Source: Pseudomonas viridiflava (GTDB taxonomy: Bacteria; Pseudomonadota; Gammaproteobacteria; Pseudomonadales; Pseudomonadaceae). Taken from it: a DNA stretch of 64,000 nucleotides. This document shows positions 24,533-32,998 of the stretch, piece after piece. The notes under the pieces are model-generated. The model saw nothing but the letters and a program-made list of their open reading frames with translations. It searched no databases and was not told where the DNA came from. Made by a program: the position numbers and the translations under genes. The DNA lies in NCBI RefSeq assembly GCF_900590885.1, contig NZ_UUON01000019.1, forward strand, positions 79,784 through 143,783, given 5' to 3'. How positions within the stretch are numbered: position 1 is the first letter of the stretch; each line of letters begins with the position of its first letter.

Positions 24533-26158
24533 ATGTCCCTTCGCAGCCTGTCCATCGCCCGCCGTGCGGGTCTGGGTTTTGCCTTGATTGCTTTGCTTGT
24601 GGCCCTGCTGGGTTTTTTTGCGCTCTCGAACATGGCAAGTATCCGTGCGAGTGCGGTACAGGTTGAAAGCGGGCTGGTGCCCAAGATGCGGCTGGTGGCC
24701 GACATTCGTGAAATCATGCTGCGCATTCGCACAATCTCCTTGCGCATGGCGCTGGACCCCAACCCCGCCAGCATCCCGCAGTACCGCAGCCAGATGGACA
24801 CGCGCAGCCAGGATCTGAAAAAACGCTTGGCCGACCTCGATAAGGTGATCGACACCCCCGAGGTGCGCGCGCTTTATGACCAGTTCCAGGTATCGCTGCG
24901 CCAATACCAGCAGGGGCTGGCTCAGTCGTTCATCCTTGCCGACAAACAGCAGGGCGCCGAACTGAACAAGTTGCTGCTGGTGGACATGAAAACCGTGGTC
25001 GATGGCTCCGGCGCCCAGCTCAACGCGCTCGCCGATTACTACAACACCCAGATCAACCAGCAGGGCCAGACCGCCGAGTCGCAGTACGGCCAGTCGCGCA
25101 CCATGGTGTTCGGCTTTGTGATTCTGGCGGGCCTGAGTACGGTGGCGCTGGCCTGGTTACTCACGCGCAGTATTGTCGGCCCGTTGGGGCAAGCGATGCG
25201 CGCTGCGGAAAACGTCGCCCGGGGTGACCTGACCCAAACCGTGGAGATCAGCGGGAATGACGAGGTGACTCGCCTGCTGGTGGCGCTGCAATCCATGCAA
25301 GGCAGCCTGCGCAATACCCTGCAGCTGATCCGCCAGTCGGCGGCACAAATGGCGGCGTCCGCCACCGATCTCAATGGCATTACCGATCAAAGCAGCCGCA
25401 GCCTGCAACAGCAGACGGCTGAAATCGAGCAGGCAGCGACAGCGGTCAACGAAATGACCTCGGCCGCCGAAGAGGTGGCACGCAACGCGGTCTCGACTTC
25501 CGAATCCACGCGCCTCTCCAATGAAACCGCCCGCGAAGGCCAGCACCGCGTCGGTGAAACGGTCAGCGCGATTCAAGCCCTGAGCGGCAATATCGGTGAA
25601 ACCTCGACCCTGGTGCAGAACCTGGCCGAGCAATCGCGGGATATCGGCAAGGTGCTCGACGTGATTCGCTCAATCGCCGAGCAGACCAACCTGCTGGCAC
25701 TCAACGCCGCCATCGAGGCGGCGCGTGCCGGTGAGTCGGGGCGTGGCTTTGCGGTGGTGGCAGACGAGGTGCGCGCGCTGGCCCATCGCACCCAGCAATC
25801 GACCCTGGAAATCGACCAGATGGTGACCGCCATGCGTACCGGCTCCAACGATGCGTTGACGTCGATGCAGTCGAGCACCCAGCGTGCCACCGAGACCTTG
25901 ACCCTCGCCGAAGGCGCCGGTGGCGCGCTGAGCCAGATCACCCAGTCCATCGACCAGATCCACCAGCGCAACCTGGTGATCGCCAGCGCCGCCGAGGAGC
26001 AGGCCCAGGTGGCCAAGGAAGTCGACCGCAACATCGTCAATATCCGTGACCTGTCGGCGCAGTCGTCTTCCGGCGCGGGGCAGATCAACGGTTCCAGCCA
26101 GGAGCTGACACGCCTGGCGGTTGCGCTCAATGAAGCGGTGGCAAGGTTCCAGCTGTAG
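24533..26158 (+). CDS. Methyl-accepting chemotaxis protein with 4-helix-bundle sensor
   Basis: A 541-residue chemoreceptor: membrane segment 1 at about 12-34, a periplasmic helical sensor (35-187) rich in heptads like the 4HB_MCP fold, membrane segment 2 (TMVFGFVILAGLSTVALAWLLT), HAMP (about 212-265) and a signalling domain with the hairpin tip EQTNLLALNAAIEAARAGESGRGFAVVADEVRALAHRTQQST. No C-terminal methylesterase-docking pentapeptide is visible (it ends ARFQL). It is monocistronic. The ligand is not predictable. Confidence 0.95.
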   Translation: MSLRSLSIARRAGLGFALIALLVALLGFFALSNMASIRASAVQVESGLVPKMRLVADIREIMLRIRTISLRMALDPNPASIPQYRSQMDTRSQDLKKRLADLDKVIDTPEVRALYDQFQVSLRQYQQGLAQSFILADKQQGAELNKLLLVDMKTVVDGSGAQLNALADYYNTQINQQGQTAESQYGQSRTMVFGFVILAGLSTVALAWLLTRSIVGPLGQAMRAAENVARGDLTQTVEISGNDEVTRLLVALQSMQGSLRNTLQLIRQSAAQMAASATDLNGITDQSSRSLQQQTAEIEQAATAVNEMTSAAEEVARNAVSTSESTRLSNETAREGQHRVGETVSAIQALSGNIGETSTLVQNLAEQSRDIGKVLDVIRSIAEQTNLLALNAAIEAARAGESGRGFAVVADEVRALAHRTQQSTLEIDQMVTAMRTGSNDALTSMQSSTQRATETLTLAEGAGGALSQITQSIDQIHQRNLVIASAAEEQAQVAKEVDRNIVNIRDLSAQSSSGAGQINGSSQELTRLAVALNEAVARFQL

Positions 26159-26163
26159 TCGGT

Positions 26164-27060
26164 TCAGGGGGAGGGCATTGGCGAGTCTGGGGTCAATTCC
26201 AGCACCCGATCCCTCCCGCCTTCGGCCAGCAGATACGTTCCATGGCCCGTCGGCACGATCGATTGCGGCGCCTTGAGAAATGACAGGATCGTCTGCTGGC
26301 GCCCCTGCTTGTCAATGAGCAACAGCCGCGCCCGATGGGTTGCGTCTTCATTGATCCACAACCCGCGCGCATCGCACATCAGGAACGTCGGCTGGTTGAG
26401 CTTGCTCAACACCACCGGGTCGCTGCCGTCGTCGGTCAGTTCACGCACCACGCCTTTTTGTTTCTCCGTATAGAGCATGCGCCCGTCCGTGCAGCGCACG
26501 ATGGACTCGCCTTCCTGGAGCTGGTCGCGCAGCACGCTCAGGGACCGGTCGCTCCAGCGATAGCGCAGCAGCCGCCCTGCCGGCTTGCGGTCTTCGATGG
26601 CGTAAAGGTACTCACCGTCGTCCCACAGCCCTTGCACGCTTTCGCCTTTGAACAGTTCGGTGACGACGCCGTCCTTGAAAAAGCTGACGGGCAAATCGGT
26701 GGATTCCTGGCTGAACACCCAACCGCCACGGGTGGCGACCATGCCGTCAGGTTTGGACAGGTTGCCCACCACCACCTCACGTGTGCCGTCGGGGCGGATG
26801 CGCACGATGCTGCCCTTGGCCTTGTCGAGTTCCTGGCTGACCATCAACGAGCCGTCCGCCAGTGGCATCAGCGAGGCGGCTTTGGGCACGTCGCGGTGCA
26901 GCACCTGAACGCTCCAGCCGGTGGCCGCACTGACAGGGTAATAGCTTTGCCAGGCGAAGAAGCCAAGGGTGGCGACGCACAGCAGGGAGATTGCCCATAG
27001 CCCCGGTTTCAGTGCCCGATAGCGCGGACGGCTGTGTACTTTTCCAGCGGTGTTGTTCAT
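26164..27060 (-). CDS. Membrane-anchored beta-propeller-like protein (SMP-30/gluconolactonase-like)
   Basis: A 298-residue protein with an N-terminal membrane anchor at about 18-40 (LKPGLWAISLLCVATLGFFAWQS). The rest shows repeated strands of propeller type (DGSLMVSQELDKAKGSIVRIRPDGT, KPDGMVATRGGWVFSQE, DGEYLYAIEDRKPAGRLLRYRW, LNQPTFLMCDARGLWINEDA). This pattern fits SMP-30-like six-bladed propellers exposed to the periplasm. Catalytic metal residues cannot be assigned by eye. It ends 5 bp from the chemoreceptor stop, on the opposite strand. Confidence 0.6.
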   Translation of the reverse strand: MNNTAGKVHSRPRYRALKPGLWAISLLCVATLGFFAWQSYYPVSAATGWSVQVLHRDVPKAASLMPLADGSLMVSQELDKAKGSIVRIRPDGTREVVVGNLSKPDGMVATRGGWVFSQESTDLPVSFFKDGVVTELFKGESVQGLWDDGEYLYAIEDRKPAGRLLRYRWSDRSLSVLRDQLQEGESIVRCTDGRMLYTEKQKGVVRELTDDGSDPVVLSKLNQPTFLMCDARGLWINEDATHRARLLLIDKQGRQQTILSFLKAPQSIVPTGHGTYLLAEGGRDRVLELTPDSPMPSP

Positions 27061-27063
27061 TGA

Positions 27064-27387
27064 TCACTCTTGTGGTCGGGGGCTGATTGCCATCGCCGTG
27101 TAATCCTGCCCGCCATAAAACACACCCAGGATCGACACCGTGTCGTTATCAGGAGCCACCCTGAACGCGATGACGGTGGTGTGTCGATAGTGGGTGATGC
27201 GCAGGCCGGCCAGCAGGTCGTCACGGCAGATGCCGCGCAACGGAAACAGCGCAAGACTTTCGCAGTAGCTGATGATGTTGTCGATAAAACGTGCTGCTAC
27301 ACGTGAGGAGCCGGCATCGCTGATGTAGTCTTCAAGGGCGTCAAGTTGAACCAATGCTTCAGGCGAAAAGGCTACAGAGCGACTCAC
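27064..27387 (-). CDS. parE: Type II toxin of the RelE/ParE superfamily
   Basis: A 107-residue protein: VAFSPEALVQLDALEDYISDAGSSRVAARFIDNIISYCESLALFPLRGICRDDL, then RITHYRHTTVIAFRVAPDNDTVSILGVFYGGQDY. This is the ParE fold pattern with the conserved FP.RG turn and the I.GVFYGGQDY C-terminal strand. ParE toxins act on gyrase. It overlaps the antitoxin gene by 4 bp downstream of it, the normal order. Confidence 0.9.
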   Translation of the reverse strand: MSRSVAFSPEALVQLDALEDYISDAGSSRVAARFIDNIISYCESLALFPLRGICRDDLLAGLRITHYRHTTVIAFRVAPDNDTVSILGVFYGGQDYTAMAISPRPQE

Positions 27388-27647
27388 CGTGGCTCAGTGC
27401 CTTTTCGTTGACGTTTGGCCGCCATGTGCTCGCGAACCTGCTCGGGGGACAGTGCCCGGTCTGGCTCGGCCTCGAGCGCGGCTGCGGTTGAAATGACCTC
27501 GTCGCGCAGCCATTCATCCATCGCCCGGTCACGTGCCAGCAAGGCCCTCAGGCCGTCACGTATGACTTCGCTCTCAGTGGCATATTCACCGGCAGCGACC
27601 TTGGCTTTGACCAGTGCAGCCATTTCGATTGGCAAGGTAATGCTCAT
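27384..27647 (-). CDS. parD: ParD-type antitoxin
   Basis: The conserved protein starts MSITLPIEMAALVKAKVAAGEYATESEVIRDGLRALLARD (ribbon-helix-helix DNA-binding domain) and ends in an acidic toxin-binding tail. From 27647 it has 87 residues, the usual ParD length. The frame is open up to an ATG at 27788, which has a better ribosome site (GGAGAG) and would add 47 residues; an ATG at 27665 is a third option. A perfect palindrome lies inside the extension, which argues that it is control DNA, but this is not settled. Confidence 0.8.
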   Translation of the reverse strand: MSITLPIEMAALVKAKVAAGEYATESEVIRDGLRALLARDRAMDEWLRDEVISTAAALEAEPDRALSPEQVREHMAAKRQRKGTEPR

Positions 27648-27684
27648 TTGCTGGGTTGAGCGCATTTCGAAGTCCGCCGACGAT

Positions 27685-27705
27685 GAGTAGGATTCAATCC
27701 TACTC
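27685..27705. promoter_or_regulatory. Perfect 21-bp palindrome upstream of parDE: candidate operator
   Basis: GAGTAGGATT (27685-27694) and AATCCTACTC (27696-27705) are perfect arms around one base, 38 bp upstream of the short parD start. On the minus strand TAGGAT inside it can act as -10 with TTGCAT 16 bp upstream as -35, so ParD binding here would block its own promoter. Confidence 0.7.
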
Positions 27706-27995
27706 GACCATTGGCGTGATGCAAGAAGCAACTGATCGATGCTGATCTGCAGAGTCTCGTCGTCTATCCAGAAGTGGCTGGTTTCCATGGTGGGTGTCTC
27801 TCCAGTGGTGTTGTGAGGCCCGAAGTATTGACCCTAATTGGCGAGTGCGTGACGCCAGTCGGCAAATAAGCCACTGATATGTATGACTTCATATTTGTAG
27901 CAGGGGTATTACGCCAAACTGCTATCAGCACGCATGGCGCCTCAAACTCTCGCGTACGATAATGCCCTCTACCTCGACCACCCTGGCTGCTTCCC

Positions 27996-28898
27996 GTGAT
28001 CATCAACTTCGACCTCAACGACCTCCAAGCCTTCCGCGCCGTGGTAGACAAGGGCAGTTTTCGCGGCGCCGCCGAGGCCATTCGTATCTCGCAGCCGGCC
28101 CTTAGCCGGCGTATCGAAAAGCTTGAGTCTGCCCTCGACGTGAAGCTGTTCGAGCGCACCACGCGGCGCGTCAGCCTGACCATGGTGGGTCGCGCGTTCC
28201 TGCCGCAGGTGGAGCGCATGCTCGACGACCTCGACGTTGCCTTGATGGGCATCAGCAACGTCGCGTCCACACGCATGGGCAACGTGACCATCGCCTGTGT
28301 GCCGTCCACCGCGTACTACTTCATGCCTCACGTGATCTCCGAATTCCACAAGCTGTATCCGAAAATTCGCCTGCGGGTACTGGATGCGAGTGCTGGTGAG
28401 GTGTGCAACGCGGTGGAAAGTGGCGAGGCGGATTTCGGCGTGAGCTTCAGTGGCAGCCTGGCCGATGAGGTGGAGTTCGAACTGCTGTTGCAGGAACGCT
28501 ACGTGCTGGCGTGCCGGCGTGATCACCCGTTGGCCACGCGCGAGAGCGTGACCTGGGCGGAGGCCTATGAGCACGACTACATCACCGTGGACAAGACCTC
28601 TGGCAATCGCTTCCTGCTGGATCAGGCCTTGCGTGGCGTGCGGGTAAAAAAGCCGAGTATCTGCGAGACGCACCACGTGACCACGATGATCGGCTTGGTG
28701 GAGGCGGGGCTGGGTGTGGCGATGGTGCCGTCGATTGCCATGCCGGCCCTGGAACACCCGATTCTGGTGAGTGTGCCGTTGGTGGAGCCGCAGGTGATGC
28801 GCAATGTGGGCTTGATCAAACGCCGCGGGCGGACATTGCCGCCAGCGGCGCTGGAGTTGGAACGGTTGGTACGGGAGATGCCGTTCCGGTCAGCGTGA
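27996..28898 (+). CDS. LysR-family regulator, probably of the adjacent carrier genes
   Basis: A 300-residue LysR protein from GTG at 27996. The N-terminal helix-turn-helix is FDLNDLQAFRAVVDKGSFRGAAEAIRISQPALSRRIEKLESALDVKLFERTTRRV; the effector domain follows from about residue 90. It is convergent with the binding-protein gene, overlapping its end by 9 bp. The proximity suggests control of the citrate/tricarballylate-type carrier, but LysR genes are more often divergent from their targets, so this is only a possibility. Confidence 0.88.
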   Translation: MIINFDLNDLQAFRAVVDKGSFRGAAEAIRISQPALSRRIEKLESALDVKLFERTTRRVSLTMVGRAFLPQVERMLDDLDVALMGISNVASTRMGNVTIACVPSTAYYFMPHVISEFHKLYPKIRLRVLDASAGEVCNAVESGEADFGVSFSGSLADEVEFELLLQERYVLACRRDHPLATRESVTWAEAYEHDYITVDKTSGNRFLLDQALRGVRVKKPSICETHHVTTMIGLVEAGLGVAMVPSIAMPALEHPILVSVPLVEPQVMRNVGLIKRRGRTLPPAALELERLVREMPFRSA

Positions 28899-29648
28899 CA
28901 CCGAGTCCAGGCCGGTGGATTGCACCACCGGTTGCGCCTCGGGCGAGGCCAGGTATTGCAATAGCGCCTTGGCCTGCGCAGGGTGCTCGGCGTTCACCGG
29001 AATGCCTGCGGCAAAGCGGGTAACGGACTGCACGTCCTCCGGGATCTTGCCTACATAAGTCACCCCCGGCACCGGTAACAATTCCGCCACCTGTTGCAGG
29101 CCCACTTCGTAGTCACCCTTGGCCACCTGTTCGGCCACCGGCAGGCGTTCGATCATGGTGCCCTTGGCCGGCATGCCGAGTTTCTTGAACAACTCTTTCT
29201 CGACATACACGCCGCTGGCGCTGTCCGAATACGCCACCGACTTGGCCTTGCTCAGCACCGCCTTCAGCTCGGCATCAGTACCGATCGCCGGCTTGGCTGC
29301 ACCGGCCTTTACCACCATGCCGATGCGCGAGTCCGCCAGCTCCACGCGGGAGGCGGGGTCGACCTTGCCCTGTTTGATCAAATCATCCAGGGCGTAGCCG
29401 ACCATGATCACCACATCGGCATGCTCGCCACGGGCCAGGCGGTTGGGAATCGCTTCCGGCGCCTTGCCCATCGAGGGGCCGAGGATGGTGTCGAGGCTGT
29501 CGCCGCTGTGCTGGGCATACTGCGGGCCCAGCAATTTATACGCGGCGGTGAAGCCACCGGAGGTCATCACCTTGAGCTGTTCGGCCTGGGCCGTCAGCGC
29601 CAGGGCGCCGAGGGCCAGCGCCGTCAGGGTCTTGAACAGTGGCTTCAT
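28890..29648 (-). CDS. Periplasmic substrate-binding protein (ModA-like fold), linked to an MFS carrier
   Basis: Starting at the ATG 29648 the 252-residue protein has a signal peptide ([22 protein letters not shown]). The mature sequence EQLKVMTSGGFTAAYKLLGPQYAQHSGDSLD, GEHADVVIMVGYALDDLI and SDSASGVYVEKELFKKLG is the molybdate-binding-like (SBP_bac_11) pattern. Its start overlaps the MFS gene stop (ATGA), so they form one operon. No ABC permease or ATPase is nearby, so a classic ABC role is doubtful. Confidence 0.85.
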   Translation of the reverse strand: MKPLFKTLTALALGALALTAQAEQLKVMTSGGFTAAYKLLGPQYAQHSGDSLDTILGPSMGKAPEAIPNRLARGEHADVVIMVGYALDDLIKQGKVDPASRVELADSRIGMVVKAGAAKPAIGTDAELKAVLSKAKSVAYSDSASGVYVEKELFKKLGMPAKGTMIERLPVAEQVAKGDYEVGLQQVAELLPVPGVTYVGKIPEDVQSVTRFAAGIPVNAEHPAQAKALLQYLASPEAQPVVQSTGLDSVSR

Positions 29649-30952
29649 CACGCCGCCCCCTGCATCACCTGCCCGCGACTGTTGGCGCGGCGATACAACG
29701 CCAGTGTGGAGCACAGCGCGCACAGCGCAGCAAACATCATCCAATAGGCCGGCGAGGCCTTATCGCCGGTGATGTGGATAAACCAGGTGGAAATCGCCGG
29801 GGTAAAACCACCGAAGATCGCGGTCGCCAGGCTGTAGGCCAGGGAGAAACCGGCCACGCGCACTTCCACCGGCATGATTTCAGTCAGCGCCGGGATCATC
29901 GCGCCGTTGTACATGCCATAGAGGAAGGAGAACCACAGCAGGGTTTCCAGCATATGGGCGAAGCTCGGTGCGTTTACCACGTAGGACAGCGCTGGATAAG
30001 CCGTGAGAACGGTCAGCACCGTCATGGCGATCAATACCGGCTTGCGGCCGAAGCGGTCACTCAAGGTGCCGCCGATCGGCAGCCAGACAAAGTTCGACAC
30101 GGCCACCAGCAAGGTCACCAGCAGGGCGTCGGAGGTGCTCAGTTGCAGCACGGTCTTGCCGAAGGTCGGTGCGTACACGGTAATCAGGTAGAACGCGGTG
30201 GTGGTCATGGCCACCATCAGCATGCCGCCGATCACCACGGTCCAGTTTTTCACCAGGGTCGCCAGCACTTCGCGCATGGTCGGACGGTGTTTGCGGTTGG
30301 CGAACTCTTCGGTTTCCTGCAGGTTGCGACGCAGGATGAAGATGAACGGGATGATCACGCAGCCGATGGCGAACGGAATGCGCCAGCCCCAGTCGGCAAC
30401 CACTGCAGGTTCCATCCACACGTTCAGGCCATAGCCCAGTGCGGCGGCGACCACGATGGAGATCTGTTGGCTGCCCGACTGCCAGCTGGTGTAGAAGCCT
30501 TTGCGGCCCGGCGTGGCCATTTCAGACAGGTAAACCGACACACCGCCCAGTTCCGCACCGGCCGAGAAGCCTTGCAGCAAGCGGCCGAGCAGCACCAGCA
30601 ACGGCGCCCACAGGCCAATGGTGTGATAACCGGGCACCAGCACGATCAGCAGGGTGCCGCTGGCCATGATCGACAGGGTCACGATCAACCCTTTGCGGCG
30701 ACCCACATCGTCGATATAGGCACCCAGGATGATTGCGCCCAGCGGTCGCATCAGGAAGCCCGCACCGAACACGGCGAAGGTCATCATTAATGACGCAAAC
30801 TCATTAGCGGCGGGGAAGAATGCGGCAGCGATATAGGTAGCGTAGAAACCGAACAGAAAGAAGTCGAACTGTTCGAGGAAGTTGCCCGAAGTAACGCGGA
30901 ATACCGCACCAACTTTCGAACGGGCAGAGTCGGGCCGGGTAGGGCTAGTCAT
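29648..30952 (-). CDS. MFS citrate/tricarballylate-proton symporter (CitA/TcuC-like)
   Basis: A 434-residue, 12-helix carrier of the metabolite-proton symporter family. Family stretches include [73 protein letters not shown] and [14 protein letters not shown], closely similar to plasmid CitA and Salmonella TcuC citrate/tricarballylate carriers. It shares an operon with the downstream binding protein. The exact substrate could be citrate, tricarballylate or a related acid. Start taken at 30952. Confidence 0.88.
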   Translation of the reverse strand: MTSPTRPDSARSKVGAVFRVTSGNFLEQFDFFLFGFYATYIAAAFFPAANEFASLMMTFAVFGAGFLMRPLGAIILGAYIDDVGRRKGLIVTLSIMASGTLLIVLVPGYHTIGLWAPLLVLLGRLLQGFSAGAELGGVSVYLSEMATPGRKGFYTSWQSGSQQISIVVAAALGYGLNVWMEPAVVADWGWRIPFAIGCVIIPFIFILRRNLQETEEFANRKHRPTMREVLATLVKNWTVVIGGMLMVAMTTTAFYLITVYAPTFGKTVLQLSTSDALLVTLLVAVSNFVWLPIGGTLSDRFGRKPVLIAMTVLTVLTAYPALSYVVNAPSFAHMLETLLWFSFLYGMYNGAMIPALTEIMPVEVRVAGFSLAYSLATAIFGGFTPAISTWFIHITGDKASPAYWMMFAALCALCSTLALYRRANSRGQVMQGAA

Positions 30953-31150
30953 GGTTTTGTGTCTCCAGCGTTCTTTTTAAAGTGCTTGTTTCGCCTAAGA
31001 CCTGGAATAGTGGCTGACACATTTAGAAATGATAAGTGACAAATTTGGATAGATTGATGTTCATTGGTTATCAATCGGCGTGCCGGTCAAAAATCCTGCC
31101 CTGTTCTATGCTTGAAAGGTGTGACCAATGCTGACGAACAGGAGGTGGCG

Positions 31151-31294
31151 ATGGGCAACGAGCAAAAGCGCGGCGATGGGCCGGAGCGTGAGCAGCCCCG
31201 GCAACGCGAAGAGGAAAAACCGCAGACCTGGAAACATCCGGACGATGGTACGGAGCTTTCCGAGCGGGATCAGGAGCGACCGCTCAAACCCTGA
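31151..31294 (+). CDS. Small, very hydrophilic hypothetical protein
   Basis: A 47-residue product from the ATG at 31151, preceded by AGGAGG. MGNEQKRGDGPEREQPRQRE is followed by KPQTWKHPDDGTELSERDQ; nearly all residues are charged or polar, as in small stress or disordered Pseudomonas proteins. No signal or membrane segment. Function unknown; the strong ribosome site is the main support. Confidence 0.55.
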   Translation: MGNEQKRGDGPEREQPRQREEEKPQTWKHPDDGTELSERDQERPLKP

Positions 31295-31318
31295 TTAACC
31301 CCGGCATGACGATCAATC

Positions 31319-31347
31319 TGTGGAAGCGGGCAAACCTGCTTCCACAG
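31319..31347. terminator. Hairpin between convergent small genes
   Basis: TGTGGAAGC and GCTTCCACA form a 9-bp stem with inner GGG/CC pairing. No clear T run, so terminator activity is uncertain. Confidence 0.4.
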
Positions 31348-31349
31348 GG

Positions 31350-31526
31350 TCACACCAGCAACGACGTCGGAAACCCCGACGCCAACACCAGAAACGCCAC
31401 TACTGCCGCCAGGCACAAGCCGACAAACACCCGCAACAACGTGCGGGCGGTGGGGTGGGCGACAAAACGGATGACCCAGAGGCAGAACCCGGCCACGACG
31501 ATGGCCAAGGCGAGAATGACCAGCAC
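31350..31526 (-). CDS. Small inner-membrane protein, two predicted helices
   Basis: A 58-residue frame on the minus strand from GTG at 31526 with AGGA about 8 bp upstream, to TGA at 31350-31352. It reads VLVILALAIVVAGFCLWVIR, then FVAHPTARTLL, then RVFVGLCLAAVVAFLVLASG and FPTSLLV: two hydrophobic helices with a short basic loop. The plus-strand frames over it are Arg/Thr-rich and look like shadows. Its short length makes it easy to miss. Function unknown. Confidence 0.6.
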   Translation of the reverse strand: MLVILALAIVVAGFCLWVIRFVAHPTARTLLRVFVGLCLAAVVAFLVLASGFPTSLLV

Positions 31527-31654
31527 GATGGTGTTCCTGAGACCTTAAAGAGCTGATTTATAGTCCCAAAGGCCGCAGATGAACAGTGCGCACATAGACG
31601 CAGCCCCCGGGGCTTTCTAAACTGCGGCTTGTCTTGGGGAAGGGGCAGGCGCCG

Positions 31655-32578
31655 ATGAATCGCAATGAATTACGCAAGGCCGACATCAACCTGATGGTGG
31701 TCTTCGAAGCACTGATGCTGGAGCGCAACGTAACGCGGGTGGCAGAGAAGCTGTTTCTCGGCCAGCCGACCATCAGCTCGGCCCTCAACCGTTTGCGCAC
31801 CTTGTTCAACGACCCGTTGTTTATTCGCGTCGGCCACCGCATGGAGCCCACCGCGCGGGCCGAAGAAATCATTCAGCACTTGTCGCCGGCCCTGGATTCG
31901 TTGTCGTCGGCCTTGAGCCTGACCCACGATTTCGACCCGTCCATCAGCACCATGACCTTTCGCATCGGCCTGTCCGATGACGTCGAATTCGGCCTGTTGC
32001 CGCCGTTGCTGCGCGCCCTGCGCCAGGAAGCGCCGCAGGTGGTATTTGTGGTGCAGCATGTCGACTACTGGCGGATTCCCGATCTGCTGGCGTCCGGCGA
32101 TATCACCGTGGGCATCACCCAGACCCGTGGCCTGCCAGCGAATGCCAAACGCAAGCTGTTGCGCCATATCCGCCCGCGCCTGTTGCGCGCGGATGCGTCC
32201 GACACACCGCTGACCCTCGATGAATATTGCTCACGCCCCCATGTGCTGGTGTCCCACACCGCCAACGTGTCGGGGTTTGCCGATGAGTGGCTGGCCGAAA
32301 TCGGCCGCAAGCGCCATGTGGTGTTGTCGGTGCCGCAATACAGCGCGTTGCCGGCCTTGCTTGCCGGCACCGACCTGATCGCCAGCCTGCCGGACTACAC
32401 CGCCGAAGCCATGGCGGTCTCGGGCAATCTGTTCTGTGAGCCGTTTCCGTTCGAGACGCCGACCCTGGATTTGTCCATGGTCTGGCTCAGCCATGTAGAC
32501 ACCGACCCGGCCGAGCGCTGGGTGCGGTCGCGACTGGAAGCCTTCATGAGTGATCGAGGGCTTGGGACCAAGGCTTGA
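31655..32578 (+). CDS. LysR-family regulator
   Basis: From ATG 31655, 307 residues. The DNA-binding part is LRKADINLMVVFEALMLERNVTRVAEKLFLGQPTISSALNRLRTLFNDPLFIRVGHRMEPTARA, the NodD/NahR-like subgroup signature. The effector domain includes GLLPPLLRALRQEAPQVVFVVQHVDYWRIPDLLASGDITVGI. It is followed 54 bp later, on the same strand, by the muconate-isomerase-like gene. Target unknown. Confidence 0.88.
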   Translation: MNRNELRKADINLMVVFEALMLERNVTRVAEKLFLGQPTISSALNRLRTLFNDPLFIRVGHRMEPTARAEEIIQHLSPALDSLSSALSLTHDFDPSISTMTFRIGLSDDVEFGLLPPLLRALRQEAPQVVFVVQHVDYWRIPDLLASGDITVGITQTRGLPANAKRKLLRHIRPRLLRADASDTPLTLDEYCSRPHVLVSHTANVSGFADEWLAEIGRKRHVVLSVPQYSALPALLAGTDLIASLPDYTAEAMAVSGNLFCEPFPFETPTLDLSMVWLSHVDTDPAERWVRSRLEAFMSDRGLGTKA

Positions 32579-32632
32579 AGCTTTTTCCGTGATATATCTA
32601 CGAACCTTCCTACGACTAACTCGGAGCCAACC

Positions 32633-32995
32633 ATGCCGCACCTGCACCTGGAATACACCGCCAACCTGACCAACCTCGCCGTCGAGAAAACCCTGTTGCG
32701 GCTCAACAACGTGCTGATGGCGTCCGGGCAGTTCGGTTCCGAGTTCGATATCAAAAGCCGCGCGGTGAAAATCGAGACCTTTCAGGTCGGCACTTCCCTA
32801 AGCCCGCGCGGTTTTATCGCAGTGAAGCTGTCGCTGCTCAGTGGGCGCTCGCCGCAGGTCAAGCAGGAGTTGTCGCAGAGTCTGTTGGCGGCGTTGCAGG
32901 ACACGAGCGACTGGCCGGCGGATGTGCAGGTTCAACTCAGTGTCCTGCTGGTTGACATGGATCGTGATTCCTACAGCAAAGTCGCCATTGGTTAG
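32633..32995 (+). CDS. 5-carboxymethyl-2-hydroxymuconate delta-isomerase-like protein
   Basis: A 120-residue tautomerase-superfamily protein. It begins MPHLHLEYTANL, leaving Pro as the N-terminal catalytic residue after Met removal, with SRAVKIETFQVG and GFIAVKLSLLSGRSPQVKQELSQSLLAAL as in CHMI (HpaF/HpcD). In the homoprotocatechuate pathway this enzyme isomerises the ring-cleavage product, but no other hpa gene lies in the window. Its real substrate is therefore open. Confidence 0.85.
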   Translation: MPHLHLEYTANLTNLAVEKTLLRLNNVLMASGQFGSEFDIKSRAVKIETFQVGTSLSPRGFIAVKLSLLSGRSPQVKQELSQSLLAALQDTSDWPADVQVQLSVLLVDMDRDSYSKVAIG

Positions 32996-32998
32996 GGC

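Noticed and set aside
28890..29648. Calling this gene modA of a molybdate ABC system
   Set aside because: No modB/modC nearby and it is coupled to an MFS gene.
31306..31556. Plus-strand frames of about 80 codons
   Set aside because: Arg/Thr/His-rich, opposite a plausible membrane protein on the minus strand.
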